A stretch of 64,000 nucleotides of DNA from JAGVSR01 sp963750715 (GTDB lineage: Bacteria; Pseudomonadota; Alphaproteobacteria; Rhizobiales; Hyphomicrobiaceae). This document shows positions 55,822 through 64,000 of this stretch, in pieces; the stretch's first letter is position 1; the number at the start of each line of letters is the position of its first letter. The DNA lies in NCBI GenBank assembly GCA_963750715.1, contig CAVVRP010000012.1, positions 558,001-622,000 of the forward strand, read 5' to 3'. Both the position numbers and the translations under genes were made by a program. Under the pieces are notes generated by a model. That model was not told the origin of the DNA. It searched no databases and saw nothing but the letters and a program-made list of their open reading frames with translations.

Positions 55822-56997
55822 ATGTTCACGAACTTCTTCGCAGAACTCCGCGCCGCCCGTATCCCGGTGACCGTCAAGGAGTACCTGACCCTGCTCGAGG
55901 CGCTGCGAGCGGGCTGCGCTGACATGCGCGTGGAAGATTTCTACTATCTGTCGCGAACCGCGCTGGTGAAGGACGAGCGCCATCTGGACCGGTTCGACGG
56001 CGTCTTCGGGCACGTCTTCAAAGGCCTGGAGAGTGTCAGCGATGCACTCGAGGCGCAAATCCCCGAGGAGTGGCTGAAGGCAATCTCCGAGCTCTACCTG
56101 ACGGACGAGGAGAAGGCGAAGATCCTCGAACTCGGCGACTGGCAGAAGATCATGGATGAGCTGCAGAAGCGGCTCGCCGAGCAGAAGGAACGGCACCAGG
56201 GCGGCAACAAGTGGATCGGCACGGGCGGCACGTCGCCCTATGGCGCCTACGGCTACAACCCGGCTGGCGTGCGCATCGGTCAGAAGGAAAGCCGGCATCA
56301 GCGGGCCATCAAGGTCTGGGACAAGCGCGAGTTCAAGGATCTGGCCGACGACGTCGAGATCGGCACCCGCAACATCAAGGTTGCGTTACGCCGCCTGCGC
56401 CGTTTCGCTCGGGAGGGCGCGCCGGAGGAACTCGATCTCGATCACACCATCCGCGGCACGGCCCACAAGGGCTTCCTCGACATTCACATGCGGCCCGAAC
56501 GGCGCAACACCGTCAAAGTGCTGATGTTCTTCGATGCCGGTGGCTCGATGGACTGGTATATCCGGGGCGTGGAGGAACTGTTCTCGGCCGCGCGCGCCGA
56601 GTTCAAGCACCTCGAATACTACTACTTCCACAACTGCCTTTATGAGAACGTGTGGCGCGATAACGCCCGGCGATGGACGGAAAAAACGCCGACCTGGCAG
56701 GTGCTTCACACGTACCCGGCGGATTACAAGGTGATCTTCGTCGGCGACGCAACCATGAGCCCCTACGAGATCACGCACGCGGGCGGTTCCGTCGAGCACA
56801 TGAACGAGGAGCCGGGTCACGTCTGGCTGTCGCGCGTCGCCGGCATCCACCAGCACTGCATCTGGCTCAATCCGATTCCAGAGAATCAGTGGATTTGGAC
56901 GCCGTCCGTGCGGCTGATCACGCAGATCATGCGCGGGCGGATGTACCCCCTCACCCTGGAAGGACTCGACCGGGCCATGCGGGAACTGATGCGATAA
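55822..56997 (+). CDS. von Willebrand factor A (CoxE-like) protein
   Basis: The 391-residue product has an N-terminal helical region (FFAELRAARIPVTVKEYLTLLEAL) and a C-terminal VWA domain. The metal-site motif is MFFDAGGSMDW, departing from the classical DxSxS as is common in this family. Later parts are KVIFVGDATMSPYEI and HCIWLNPIPENQWIW. It probably works with the MoxR ATPase at 44007 in assembling an unknown complex. Confidence 0.88.
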   Translation: MFTNFFAELRAARIPVTVKEYLTLLEALRAGCADMRVEDFYYLSRTALVKDERHLDRFDGVFGHVFKGLESVSDALEAQIPEEWLKAISELYLTDEEKAKILELGDWQKIMDELQKRLAEQKERHQGGNKWIGTGGTSPYGAYGYNPAGVRIGQKESRHQRAIKVWDKREFKDLADDVEIGTRNIKVALRRLRRFAREGAPEELDLDHTIRGTAHKGFLDIHMRPERRNTVKVLMFFDAGGSMDWYIRGVEELFSAARAEFKHLEYYYFHNCLYENVWRDNARRWTEKTPTWQVLHTYPADYKVIFVGDATMSPYEITHAGGSVEHMNEEPGHVWLSRVAGIHQHCIWLNPIPENQWIWTPSVRLITQIMRGRMYPLTLEGLDRAMRELMR

Positions 56998-57118
56998 TGC
57001 ACCGGTGCATCAGGGACGCGAATTAAGCCTTTTCCTCGCCCGAATCGTGGCCGTTGATTGCCCCCGTTTAGAAAAGGCGGCATAAGTCGCCGGCGCGAAC
57101 AGATTACGGAATTGACCC

Positions 57119-57664
57119 ATGCAAGCTCGCACCGCCGTTTTGATCGCGATGGCAGGTTGTGTCCTGTCGGCATGCTCTTCCGCGAGCAGCGGGCTTTCGA
57201 CGGGGTCCACCGCACTCAGCAACACGGCGGCCGCGACACCGGCTGCTCCCGTCAGCGATCCGACAAGCCGCGCCTTCCAGGTCGGCTCAATCGCCGCCAA
57301 GGCCACCAAGTGCGGCTATAACTTCGATCCAGCGAAGCTCAAGGCCAACTTCCTGGCAGCCGAGGTTGGCGCGGGCGCCACGCCCGCCGACATCGCCCGT
57401 ATCACCCAGATCTACGACACCAGCTACAACGGCGTCACCAAAGCCGTTGCCGGTCAGGCCGATTACTGCAGTGACGGCAAGACGGCTGCCATCAAGGCGG
57501 ACTTGACCCGCCACCTGGCGGGTGACTTCACGACGACGAAGCCACCGCCGGCACCCAAGAGTGATGGCTGGTTCTCCGACTGGGGCCTCGAAGGTGGCTC
57601 CAGCGGTCCGTCGTTCGGCTCGGATAACTGGTGGTCAAAGCAGCAGGACGCGCTCGGCGGCTGA
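57119..57664 (+). CDS. Putative lipoprotein
   Basis: The 181-residue product has a lipobox LSAC with the lipidated Cys19. A Ser/Thr/Ala-rich linker and a helical domain follow (KCGYNFDPAKLKANFLAAEVG, DYCSDGKTAAIKADLTRHL), with two cysteines that may pair. The tail is Gly/Ser/Trp-rich (GWFSDWGLEGGSSG). The family is not recognised; an envelope location is likely. Confidence 0.78.
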   Translation: MQARTAVLIAMAGCVLSACSSASSGLSTGSTALSNTAAATPAAPVSDPTSRAFQVGSIAAKATKCGYNFDPAKLKANFLAAEVGAGATPADIARITQIYDTSYNGVTKAVAGQADYCSDGKTAAIKADLTRHLAGDFTTTKPPPAPKSDGWFSDWGLEGGSSGPSFGSDNWWSKQQDALGG

Positions 57665-57902
57665 CCCGGTTTGGTTCGCCCGTTAACTAGTCGGGCGAAC
57701 CTTCGAAGTCGAACGACGACTGCCAAGACGCTGGACATGCTGGAGCCCGGGGACAACTGCAAGCTCGATTGCACTGCAGGGCGGCGCCAACGAGCGCATT
57801 TATCTGGGTCTCATCCGGCACAACGTCAAGCAGGCGAAGACTGCGATCCCGCAGTCGCACCGCCATAGTGTCGACGGGCCCTGCGCTGGTGGTCGCGACC
57901 GC

Positions 57903-58967
57903 CTAGCGCACGCCGAGCTTCTTCTGAAGGCTCGAAGAAGACGTTGTGTACTGGAAAAGCAGCTTCTTGTCCGGATAGACGACCTTATGAGCGGCCTGAG
58001 CCATCAGGGCCGCTTCGTGGAACCCCGACAGGATGAGCTTCAGCTTGCCGGGATAGGTATTGATATCGCCAATCGCAAAGATGCCCTTCTCACTGCTTTC
58101 GAAGCGCTCCGTATCGACCGGGATCAGATTTTGCGCCAGATTGAGACCCCAGTTGGCGATCGGTCCGAGCTTCATCGTCAAGCCAAAGAACGGCAGCAGG
58201 GCGGTGCAGGCAATGCGCTCATCGCCCTCGCTGGTCTTGACCGTGACGGCTTCGAGCTGGCCAGCGGACCCATGCAGCGCCGTTGCCTGACCGATCATCA
58301 GCCGCACGGCTCCGTCGCGCACGAGCTGACGCATCTTTTCCACTGAATGCGGCGCGCCCCTGAACTCGTCGCGGCGATGCAGCAGCGTCAGCGACTTGGC
58401 GATCGGCTGCAGGTTGAGCGTCCAGTCGAGTGCCGAATCCCCGCCTCCGACAATCAGGATGTCCTTGCCGCGAAGGACTTCCATGCGGCGCACCGAATAA
58501 TGCACCGACGTGCCCTCAAATTCCTCGATCCCATCAAGAGGCGGGCGCTTGGGCGTGAACGAACCGCCGCCGGCCGCGATGACGATGACCTTGGTCGCGA
58601 ACGACGTCACCGCGTCCGTGCGCAGAAGAAAGCGGCCGTCCTCGAGGCGCATCACCGCGTCGACGCGCTCGCCGAGATGGAAGGTGGCGCCGAACGGCTT
58701 GATCTGCTCCATCAGCCGGTCGGTCAGTTCCTGCCCGGTGACGACAGGCAGGCCGGGAATGTCATAGATCGGCTTCTCGGGATAAAGCTCGGCGCACTGG
58801 CCGCCAACCTTGTCGAGAATGTCGATGACATGGGAGCGAATATCCAGAAGGCCCAGTTCAAACACGGCAAACAGGCCAACCGGTCCCGCCCCGATGATCA
58901 AGGCGTCGGTTTCGATTCGATCGGAGGCCGTCGCCATGGCTCCGGCGGTCGAGTTTGAGACGTCCAT
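57903..58967 (-). CDS. Ferredoxin/flavodoxin-NADP+ reductase, thioredoxin-reductase type
   Basis: The 354-residue flavoprotein has an FAD fingerprint ALIIGAGPVGLFAVFELG and an NADPH fingerprint ILIVGGGDSALDWTLNL. A second FAD motif GIFAIGDINTYPGKLKLIL and the C-terminal YTTSSSSLQKKLGV extension are typical of type 2 ferredoxin-NADP reductases, which lack the CxxC of thioredoxin reductase. ATG 58967 follows ggagatgggg. The adjacent ferredoxin gene is its likely redox partner. Confidence 0.9.
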   Translation of the reverse strand: MDVSNSTAGAMATASDRIETDALIIGAGPVGLFAVFELGLLDIRSHVIDILDKVGGQCAELYPEKPIYDIPGLPVVTGQELTDRLMEQIKPFGATFHLGERVDAVMRLEDGRFLLRTDAVTSFATKVIVIAAGGGSFTPKRPPLDGIEEFEGTSVHYSVRRMEVLRGKDILIVGGGDSALDWTLNLQPIAKSLTLLHRRDEFRGAPHSVEKMRQLVRDGAVRLMIGQATALHGSAGQLEAVTVKTSEGDERIACTALLPFFGLTMKLGPIANWGLNLAQNLIPVDTERFESSEKGIFAIGDINTYPGKLKLILSGFHEAALMAQAAHKVVYPDKKLLFQYTTSSSSLQKKLGVR

Positions 58968-59044
58968 AACCCCATCTCCTTTCGGGCGGTGCATCTCTGC
59001 GGCCGGGCTTGCCAGCCGTGCCGGGCTGACGCAGAGTGCGGGCG

Positions 59045-59365
59045 TCAGAACTGTTTCGCAGGGACCCGCACAACGAGCCCGTTCAGCGCTTCGGTGACCT
59101 TGATCTGGCAGCAGAGTCGGCTCTCCTCGCGCACGTCGAATGCGAAGTCGAGCATGTCCTCTTCCATGTCAGATGGCTTCCCCAGCTTTTCCCGCCATGC
59201 CTGATCAACATAGACATGGCATGTTGCGCAAGCGCAGGCGCCGCCGCACTCAGCCTCGATGCCGGGCACATTGTTCATCTTGGCGGCTTCCATAACCGTC
59301 AGGCCGGGCTCGGTCTCAACCACCTGGGTAGTGGCGTCAGGTTGTATGAACGTGATCTTGACCAT
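59045..59365 (-). CDS. [2Fe-2S] adrenodoxin-type ferredoxin
   Basis: The 106-residue ferredoxin has ligands C40-x5-C46-x2-C49 (ECGGACACATCHVY) and a fourth Cys at 86 (RLCCQI). Extra cysteines at 44 and 85 are present. MVKITFIQPDATTQ is the typical start. It transfers electrons for iron-sulfur assembly or oxygenases. It lies 77 bases upstream of the reductase gene on the same strand. Confidence 0.93.
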   Translation of the reverse strand: MVKITFIQPDATTQVVETEPGLTVMEAAKMNNVPGIEAECGGACACATCHVYVDQAWREKLGKPSDMEEDMLDFAFDVREESRLCCQIKVTEALNGLVVRVPAKQF

Positions 59366-59582
59366 TCGCCTGGCGGCTCCTTCAGCTCGACTCCGCCGAC
59401 TTGACACGCGGCGGCGACAAGCCGAAGGCGCACAATCGAGCGGACCGGGTTGAGCGGCTCGAAATGGCCCTGTCCGGTAAACGCGCGAGAATTAGACGGC
59501 AAGCCAAGCGAATTCAAGCAGCAACGGTCGCAAGGTCAATGGGTGACCGCAGGCAGCGCCGTTGGGGCAAAGAGCCCGATAC

Positions 59583-59981
59583 TCATCGGGTGGCGGTAAG
59601 GCCGGCGATATAGGACTCGACCTCACGTGCGGCATCTTCGATGTGGGCCAGCACCAGCTGGCGCGCGCCCCGATCCGTAACGCTCTTGATGCTTTCGGCC
59701 GTCTGGGCGGCCTTGGCTACTCGCCACGCACCGACGGCACGGCCTGAGCCTTTCAGAGTGTGGGCGGCAACGCGCCAGTCCCGCTCGCTCTGGGCATCCT
59801 GCAGCGCGGCGATCGTTTTTGGCAATTCGGCCACGAAAAGCCCTAGTATTTCCTGCTCGAGATTGCGGTCGCCGAGTGTGTAGCGGCCCAGGTGGCCCAG
59901 ATCTATGGGTTTGGGTGGCGCGACAACCGCGCCCACAAGGGCGGTCCCGGGTCGTTCCCACAGCCTGTTGCTAACGTCCAT
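59583..59981 (-). CDS. Hpt-domain phosphotransfer protein
   Basis: The 132-residue single Hpt domain starts DLGHLGRYTLGDRNLEQEILGLFV. The phosphoacceptor His74 lies in RVAAHTLKGSGRAVG, and helices follow. It would relay phosphate between a hybrid kinase and a regulator. No kinase is adjacent; CckA is the only one in the window, but CckA normally uses ChpT. Confidence 0.88.
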   Translation of the reverse strand: MDVSNRLWERPGTALVGAVVAPPKPIDLGHLGRYTLGDRNLEQEILGLFVAELPKTIAALQDAQSERDWRVAAHTLKGSGRAVGAWRVAKAAQTAESIKSVTDRGARQLVLAHIEDAAREVESYIAGLTATR

Positions 59982-60369
59982 GCGACCGGCTCCTGCTGCT
60001 CGATTCCAGTATCAAACCGGCACAACCCCTGGCGAACAGGCAATTTCGATGCCCTGCGTTACGCGCGGAGTTGACAATCGGGCCGATGGTGCCACAGCCG
60101 CCATAACCGCCCGTTAATCCGGGGCTAGAAAACAACAACGCGGGCATAAACGCTGGCGTAATCAAGACTTATCTCGAGACGGCCTGACCGTATCTTCATT
60201 TGGCCTCAAACCGGCCCTAGCTCGGGGGCACGCAGGGCGGCGATGGGACTTCGTCAAAATGGGGCCGAATAACATGTATACGCCGCGGAAAAGCTGTTTG
60301 AGCCCCGCCCCCCAGATACGCTAAGACCATCACAGTGCTGCGGGGGCGCGAAAGCGGGTCGGCGGGGTA
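59982..60369. other. Divergent intergenic region before the coiled-coil protein
   Basis: About 390 bases between divergent genes. Scattered AT-rich pieces (ttcatttggcctcaaa, aatggggccgaataacatg) may include promoters. A hairpin-prone GC run and gcggggtaatg lead into the next start. No gene or RNA is recognised. Confidence 0.4.
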
Positions 60370-63204
60370 ATGGCTCAGGAAAAGAAAGCGGCTGCCGGTT
60401 CCTCCGGCGGTTTCATTCCGGTTCTGCCGGTACCGGCCACGCCCAATTCCGCGGTCAGTGACCCGGCCGTTGCCGAGCCCCCGCGCGCCCCGCCCATGCT
60501 TGAGATCCCTGCGCCGGGCGGCGAAACCTTGCCGCCGCCAGTCCCCAAATCATCTTCCACCAAGCCGGCAGCCGCAAAGCCAATTCCCGACGGGCCGTTT
60601 CCCGGTCCCGCAAGTGTCGAAGAAGCCCAAACGGCAAGCCCGCGCCGCGCCGCGCGGAGGCGGCCTGCCGGTCCCGTCCGCAGCCAGATCGCCGCCAACG
60701 ACGACGCACCGTCCATCGGCGGCCTGATCTATGCCCTCGACCAGAAGCCATCCAACGCCCCGTTCCACTATGCGGCCATCGCGAGCGGTGTCTGGACGGC
60801 GATCAGCATCGCCTTCAGCTGGGCCATTTTCGCGTCACAGTACGGCGAAGGCGCAGGCTTGGCCGACATACTGAGCCGACCTTCGACGCTGACGACCCTC
60901 GCGGCGATCGTGGTGCCGGTCGCCGTGCTGTGGTTCCTCGCGCTGATCGCCTGGCGGTCCGAGGAATTGCGCCTGCGGTCGTCCACAATGACCGAGGTTG
61001 CCATCCGTCTCGCCGAGCCCGACAGGATGGCAGAACAGTCCATCGCCTCGCTGGGGCAGGCGGTCCGGCGACAGGTGTCGTTCATGAACGATGCGGTCTC
61101 ACGAGCGCTCGGCCGCGCTGGCGAACTCGAAGCGCTCGTGCACAATGAAGTCTCGGCACTTGAACGATCGTATGAAGAAAACGAAAGAAAAATCCGTGGC
61201 CTGATTCAAGAACTGAGCGGCGAACGCCACGCCCTGCTGAATACCAGTGAGCGCGTCACCAACTCCCTCAAGACGCTCGGTACGGACATACCGGGACTAA
61301 TCGAAAAGCTGTCCAACCAGCAGATCAAGCTGGCCCATATCATCCAGAGTGCCGGTGAAAATCTGTCGTCGCTCGAAAGCGCCGTTGGCCAGAGCACGAA
61401 CCGACTGGAGACGACGCTCGGCGACCGAACGAGCGAACTGCAGAACGTGCTCGAGGGTTACACCAACGGTCTTGCCATCGCGCTCGGCGCACGCACCGAG
61501 CAGATCCAGACCGTACTAGCGGAATCCGTCAGCAGCCTCAACTCGACGCTGCTCGGACGCACAGAGACGCTGCAGACTGTTTTCGAAGAATACGCCCGCG
61601 CGCTCGACACGAGCTTGACCAACCGCGCTCAGTCCATCGACACCCAACTCGTCGAACGCACCCGCGCGCTCGACCAGGCGTTTGGCCAACGGCTCAAAGC
61701 CTTCGACGAAGCCATTCTCAACTCCACGCATTCCATTGACAGCGCCATCGGCGAGCGCGCGCTGGCGCTCACGTCTGCACTCGACAACCACGCCAAGACT
61801 TTCGGCGAAACCATATCGCGCCAGACGCAGGAACTCGACGAGCAGCTTATCTCCGGCATTAGCGCGGTGCGCCGTACGAGCGAGAACATCACGCGCCAAT
61901 CATTGAAGGCGATCGAGGGACTCGCCGGACAGTCGGAGATGCTGAAATCGGTTTCGGAAAATCTGCTCGGCCAGATCAATTCGGTCACCGGCCGTTTCGA
62001 CGCTCAGGGCCAGACCATCATGCGCGCCGCAAACGCGCTCGAAACAGCCAACTACAAGATCGACACCACCCTTCAGAACCGGCACGCGGAGCTGTCGCAT
62101 ACGCTGGACCGGCTGTCCGGCAAGGCGGACGAGTTCGGGCGCGTCATCGAAGGCTACTCCTCGACAATCGAAGGCTCGCTGGGAGAAGCGGAGGTACGGG
62201 CACGCACCGCAGCCGAGCAACTGCGGCTCGGCGCCGAGAACACCAAGCGGCTGGCGATGGCCGACATCGAGCGTCTGAAATCGGAGGCAGGCGCCGAGGG
62301 CGACAAGGCGCTCGAAGAACTGCGCCGGCGCTTTGCCAATGTCTCGAGCACCGTCACGCAACAGATCGACAGCCTTTCAGCCCGCATCGACGAAACCACC
62401 GGCGAGGCCCGTCAGCGCGCCGCCAAGGCCGCCACCGAACTTGCCGCCGAACAGTCCCGCATTCGCGATCAGATGGAGCGCTTCCCTGCCGCAACACGCG
62501 AAACGGCGGACGCCATGCGACAGGCACTCGCCGATCAGTTGAAGGCGATCGACCAGTTGTCGGCGCTCAGTTCGCGCGTCAGCCAAAGCCGGGATGTCAC
62601 CCTGCCGTCGAAGCCCACTTCGCTCACGGCCACATTTAACCGCAATACGGGCACGTCATTCGGGGGTCCGGTGACAGGTGCTGGCAGCGATCCTGCGCGG
62701 CGCGGCACGCCACCGGCAGCATCTCTTCCGCCGCCGCAGTTGAACCCCGCCGCCGTGCCGCGAGCCGGCGCGCCCGAGCCCCGCGATGCCTGGTCGCTGG
62801 GCGACCTTCTCGCCCGCGCCTCACGCGACGAAGAACACCAGCACAGCCACGGCCCGCAGGATGCCGCCGCGCCGTTCTCACTCAACGTCGACGTCATCGC
62901 CAAGGCGCTTGACCCGGCCACCGCATCGGGGCTTTGGACGCGGCTGAAGTCGGGCCAGCGCGGCTTCATGGTTCGCAGCATTTATTCGGTAGAAGGTCGC
63001 ATCGTATTCGACGAGGTCAGCCGCCGCCTCAAGACCGACCCCGAACTGCAGGGGACCATCGATCGCTATCTGGAAGACTTCGACCGCATCCATCGTGAAG
63101 CCGACCAGCGCGATTCCAGCGGCCGTCTCGCCAATGCCCACCTCGTTTCCGATACTGGCCGCGTATATCTCTTCCTCGCCCACGCCGCCGGCCGGCTGCA
63201 GTAA
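60370..63204 (+). CDS. Large membrane-anchored coiled-coil protein, apolipoprotein-like (growth-pole-ring-like)
   Basis: The 944-residue protein has a Pro/Ala-rich N-terminus (1-125), two membrane helices (YAAIASGVWTAISIAFSWAIF; LTTLAAIVVPVAVLWFLALI) and a long helical region (about 210-740). Units of about 20 residues are visible there (LGDRTSELQNVLEGYTNGLA, LGARTEQIQTVLAESVSSLN, LGRTETLQTVFEEYARALDT). A linker and a conserved-looking C-terminal domain follow (FSLNVDVIAKALDPATASGLW). This build recalls the Rhizobiales growth pole ring/RgsE proteins, though those are about twice as long. The family assignment is inferred. Confidence 0.75.
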   Translation: MAQEKKAAAGSSGGFIPVLPVPATPNSAVSDPAVAEPPRAPPMLEIPAPGGETLPPPVPKSSSTKPAAAKPIPDGPFPGPASVEEAQTASPRRAARRRPAGPVRSQIAANDDAPSIGGLIYALDQKPSNAPFHYAAIASGVWTAISIAFSWAIFASQYGEGAGLADILSRPSTLTTLAAIVVPVAVLWFLALIAWRSEELRLRSSTMTEVAIRLAEPDRMAEQSIASLGQAVRRQVSFMNDAVSRALGRAGELEALVHNEVSALERSYEENERKIRGLIQELSGERHALLNTSERVTNSLKTLGTDIPGLIEKLSNQQIKLAHIIQSAGENLSSLESAVGQSTNRLETTLGDRTSELQNVLEGYTNGLAIALGARTEQIQTVLAESVSSLNSTLLGRTETLQTVFEEYARALDTSLTNRAQSIDTQLVERTRALDQAFGQRLKAFDEAILNSTHSIDSAIGERALALTSALDNHAKTFGETISRQTQELDEQLISGISAVRRTSENITRQSLKAIEGLAGQSEMLKSVSENLLGQINSVTGRFDAQGQTIMRAANALETANYKIDTTLQNRHAELSHTLDRLSGKADEFGRVIEGYSSTIEGSLGEAEVRARTAAEQLRLGAENTKRLAMADIERLKSEAGAEGDKALEELRRRFANVSSTVTQQIDSLSARIDETTGEARQRAAKAATELAAEQSRIRDQMERFPAATRETADAMRQALADQLKAIDQLSALSSRVSQSRDVTLPSKPTSLTATFNRNTGTSFGGPVTGAGSDPARRGTPPAASLPPPQLNPAAVPRAGAPEPRDAWSLGDLLARASRDEEHQHSHGPQDAAAPFSLNVDVIAKALDPATASGLWTRLKSGQRGFMVRSIYSVEGRIVFDEVSRRLKTDPELQGTIDRYLEDFDRIHREADQRDSSGRLANAHLVSDTGRVYLFLAHAAGRLQ

Positions 63205-63232
63205 TCGCGCCGCCGCAATCGAGCATGCCCCC

Positions 63233-64000
63233 ATGACAAGACTCGACATACGCGCCACCGTCGAGGCTTGGTCCCTCAAGGTTCCCTTCGTCATATCGCG
63301 CGGCGTCAAGCGCGAGGCCATCGTTGTGGTCGTCACCGTGTCGGATGGCGCTTCCTCGGGGCGCGGCGAGTGCGTTCCCTACGCACGCTATGGCGAGACG
63401 GTCGAAGGGGTCGTTTCAGACATCGAGCACGTCGCGGCAATCGCGACTGAACGGTCAACCCTCGCCGGATTGCTGCCTGCAGGTGCCGCGCGCAACGCGC
63501 TCGATTGCGCGCTTTGGGATTTCGAGGCGAAATCCAAGCGGACGACAGTTGCCGACCTCGCCGGTCTGACCGCTTTGCAGGCCCGGGAAACCTGCTTCAC
63601 TCTCAGCCTCGGTTGGCCCGATGACATGGCTGCGGCGGCGGCAGCGGTGCCTTCTTTGAAGCTTCTCAAACTGAAGCTCGGCGGAGCAGGAGACGCCGAT
63701 CGCATGCTGGCCGTGCGCGCGGCACGCCCTGACGCGCGTCTCGTCGCCGATGCTAATGAAGCCTGGACGCTCGACATGCTGAACCCGCTTCTCGACGCCG
63801 CCCACGCCGCGAACGTCGAACTCATCGAACAGCCTCTCCCGGCGGATCAGGACGAACTGTTGCGCGGAGCCAATCGGAAGGTCGCCATCTGCGCCGATGA
63901 AAGCGCGCATACCTCAAGCGACATCGCGCGGCTTATGGGGATCTACGACGCCATCAACATCAAACTCGATAAGACCGGCGGATTGACGGAAGCGCTGGTC
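63233..64000 (+). CDS. Dipeptide (L-Ala-D/L-Glu-type) epimerase, enolase superfamily, partial at right edge
   Basis: The first 256 codons are present from ATG 63233 to the window end. The enolase-superfamily N-terminal cap (VPFVISRGVKREAIVVVVTV) is followed by GECVPYARYGETVE and NALDCALWDFEAKS. The barrel then has KLLKLKLGG with the catalytic Lys, VADANEAW with the first metal Asp, ELIEQPLP and CADESAH; the last Lys motif is INIKLDKTGG. Such enzymes epimerise cell-wall-derived dipeptides. It starts 28 bases after the coiled-coil gene. Confidence 0.88.
   Translation, partial: MTRLDIRATVEAWSLKVPFVISRGVKREAIVVVVTVSDGASSGRGECVPYARYGETVEGVVSDIEHVAAIATERSTLAGLLPAGAARNALDCALWDFEAKSKRTTVADLAGLTALQARETCFTLSLGWPDDMAAAAAAVPSLKLLKLKLGGAGDADRMLAVRAARPDARLVADANEAWTLDMLNPLLDAAHAANVELIEQPLPADQDELLRGANRKVAICADESAHTSSDIARLMGIYDAINIKLDKTGGLTEALV

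Overview
The window reads as a high-GC alphaproteobacterial chromosome, most likely Hyphomicrobiales. The support is a MucR/Ros regulator, the CckA phosphorelay kinase, an alpha-type DksA with a degenerate zinc finger, a NADP-type Icd, two Porin_2-family porins with a shared DLGGNCC start, OpgG/OpgH glucan genes and a large apolipoprotein-like coiled-coil protein of the kind tied to polar growth in that order. No rRNA, tRNA or CRISPR array was recognised.

Layout. 1-19,800 is core chromosome: a DnaA-C-domain protein (cut by the left edge), mucR, oligopeptidase B, a YkgJ protein, an orphan 29-residue pqqA, a bolA/monothiol-glutaredoxin pair, a two-domain PqiA protein, rpsD, a TrmJ-like methyltransferase, icd, a Kef antiporter, alaS and recA. 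19,939-35,269 is a roughly 15.3-kb integrated element that splits a marC gene after codon 33. It is bounded by a perfect 17-bp direct repeat and has a tyrosine integrase beside the left repeat. Joining the two marC pieces through one repeat copy restores an uninterrupted MarC frame of about 224 residues. 35,900-64,000 is core again: creA, cckA, a FliO-like gene, an MscS-type channel, dksA, a MoxR ATPase, ycjX/ycjF, opgH/opgG, tandem porins, a VWA protein, a lipoprotein, a ferredoxin and its reductase, an Hpt protein, a 944-residue coiled-coil protein and a dipeptide epimerase cut by the right edge.

The element has a left mobility and replication half (integrase, AlpA-like HTH, a protein with two CxxC...CxxxxC modules, and a winged-helix replication-initiator-like protein whose own gene carries iteron-like repeats, a palindrome and an AT-rich stretch, the lambda O arrangement). 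Its right half is cargo: three secreted sulfatases of two active-site types, the stump of an outer-membrane transporter gene, a small membrane protein, a second XerC-like recombinase, and scars made of partial copies of these parts. No capsid, terminase, conjugation or partition gene was seen, so it looks like a satellite or integrative element rather than a complete prophage or ICE.

Four genes (the secreted protein near 8.0-8.7 kb, kef, the third sulfatase, cckA) need a single-base frame correction to give family-like proteins. Because cckA is normally essential in this group, sequence error is as likely as true decay and should be excluded first.
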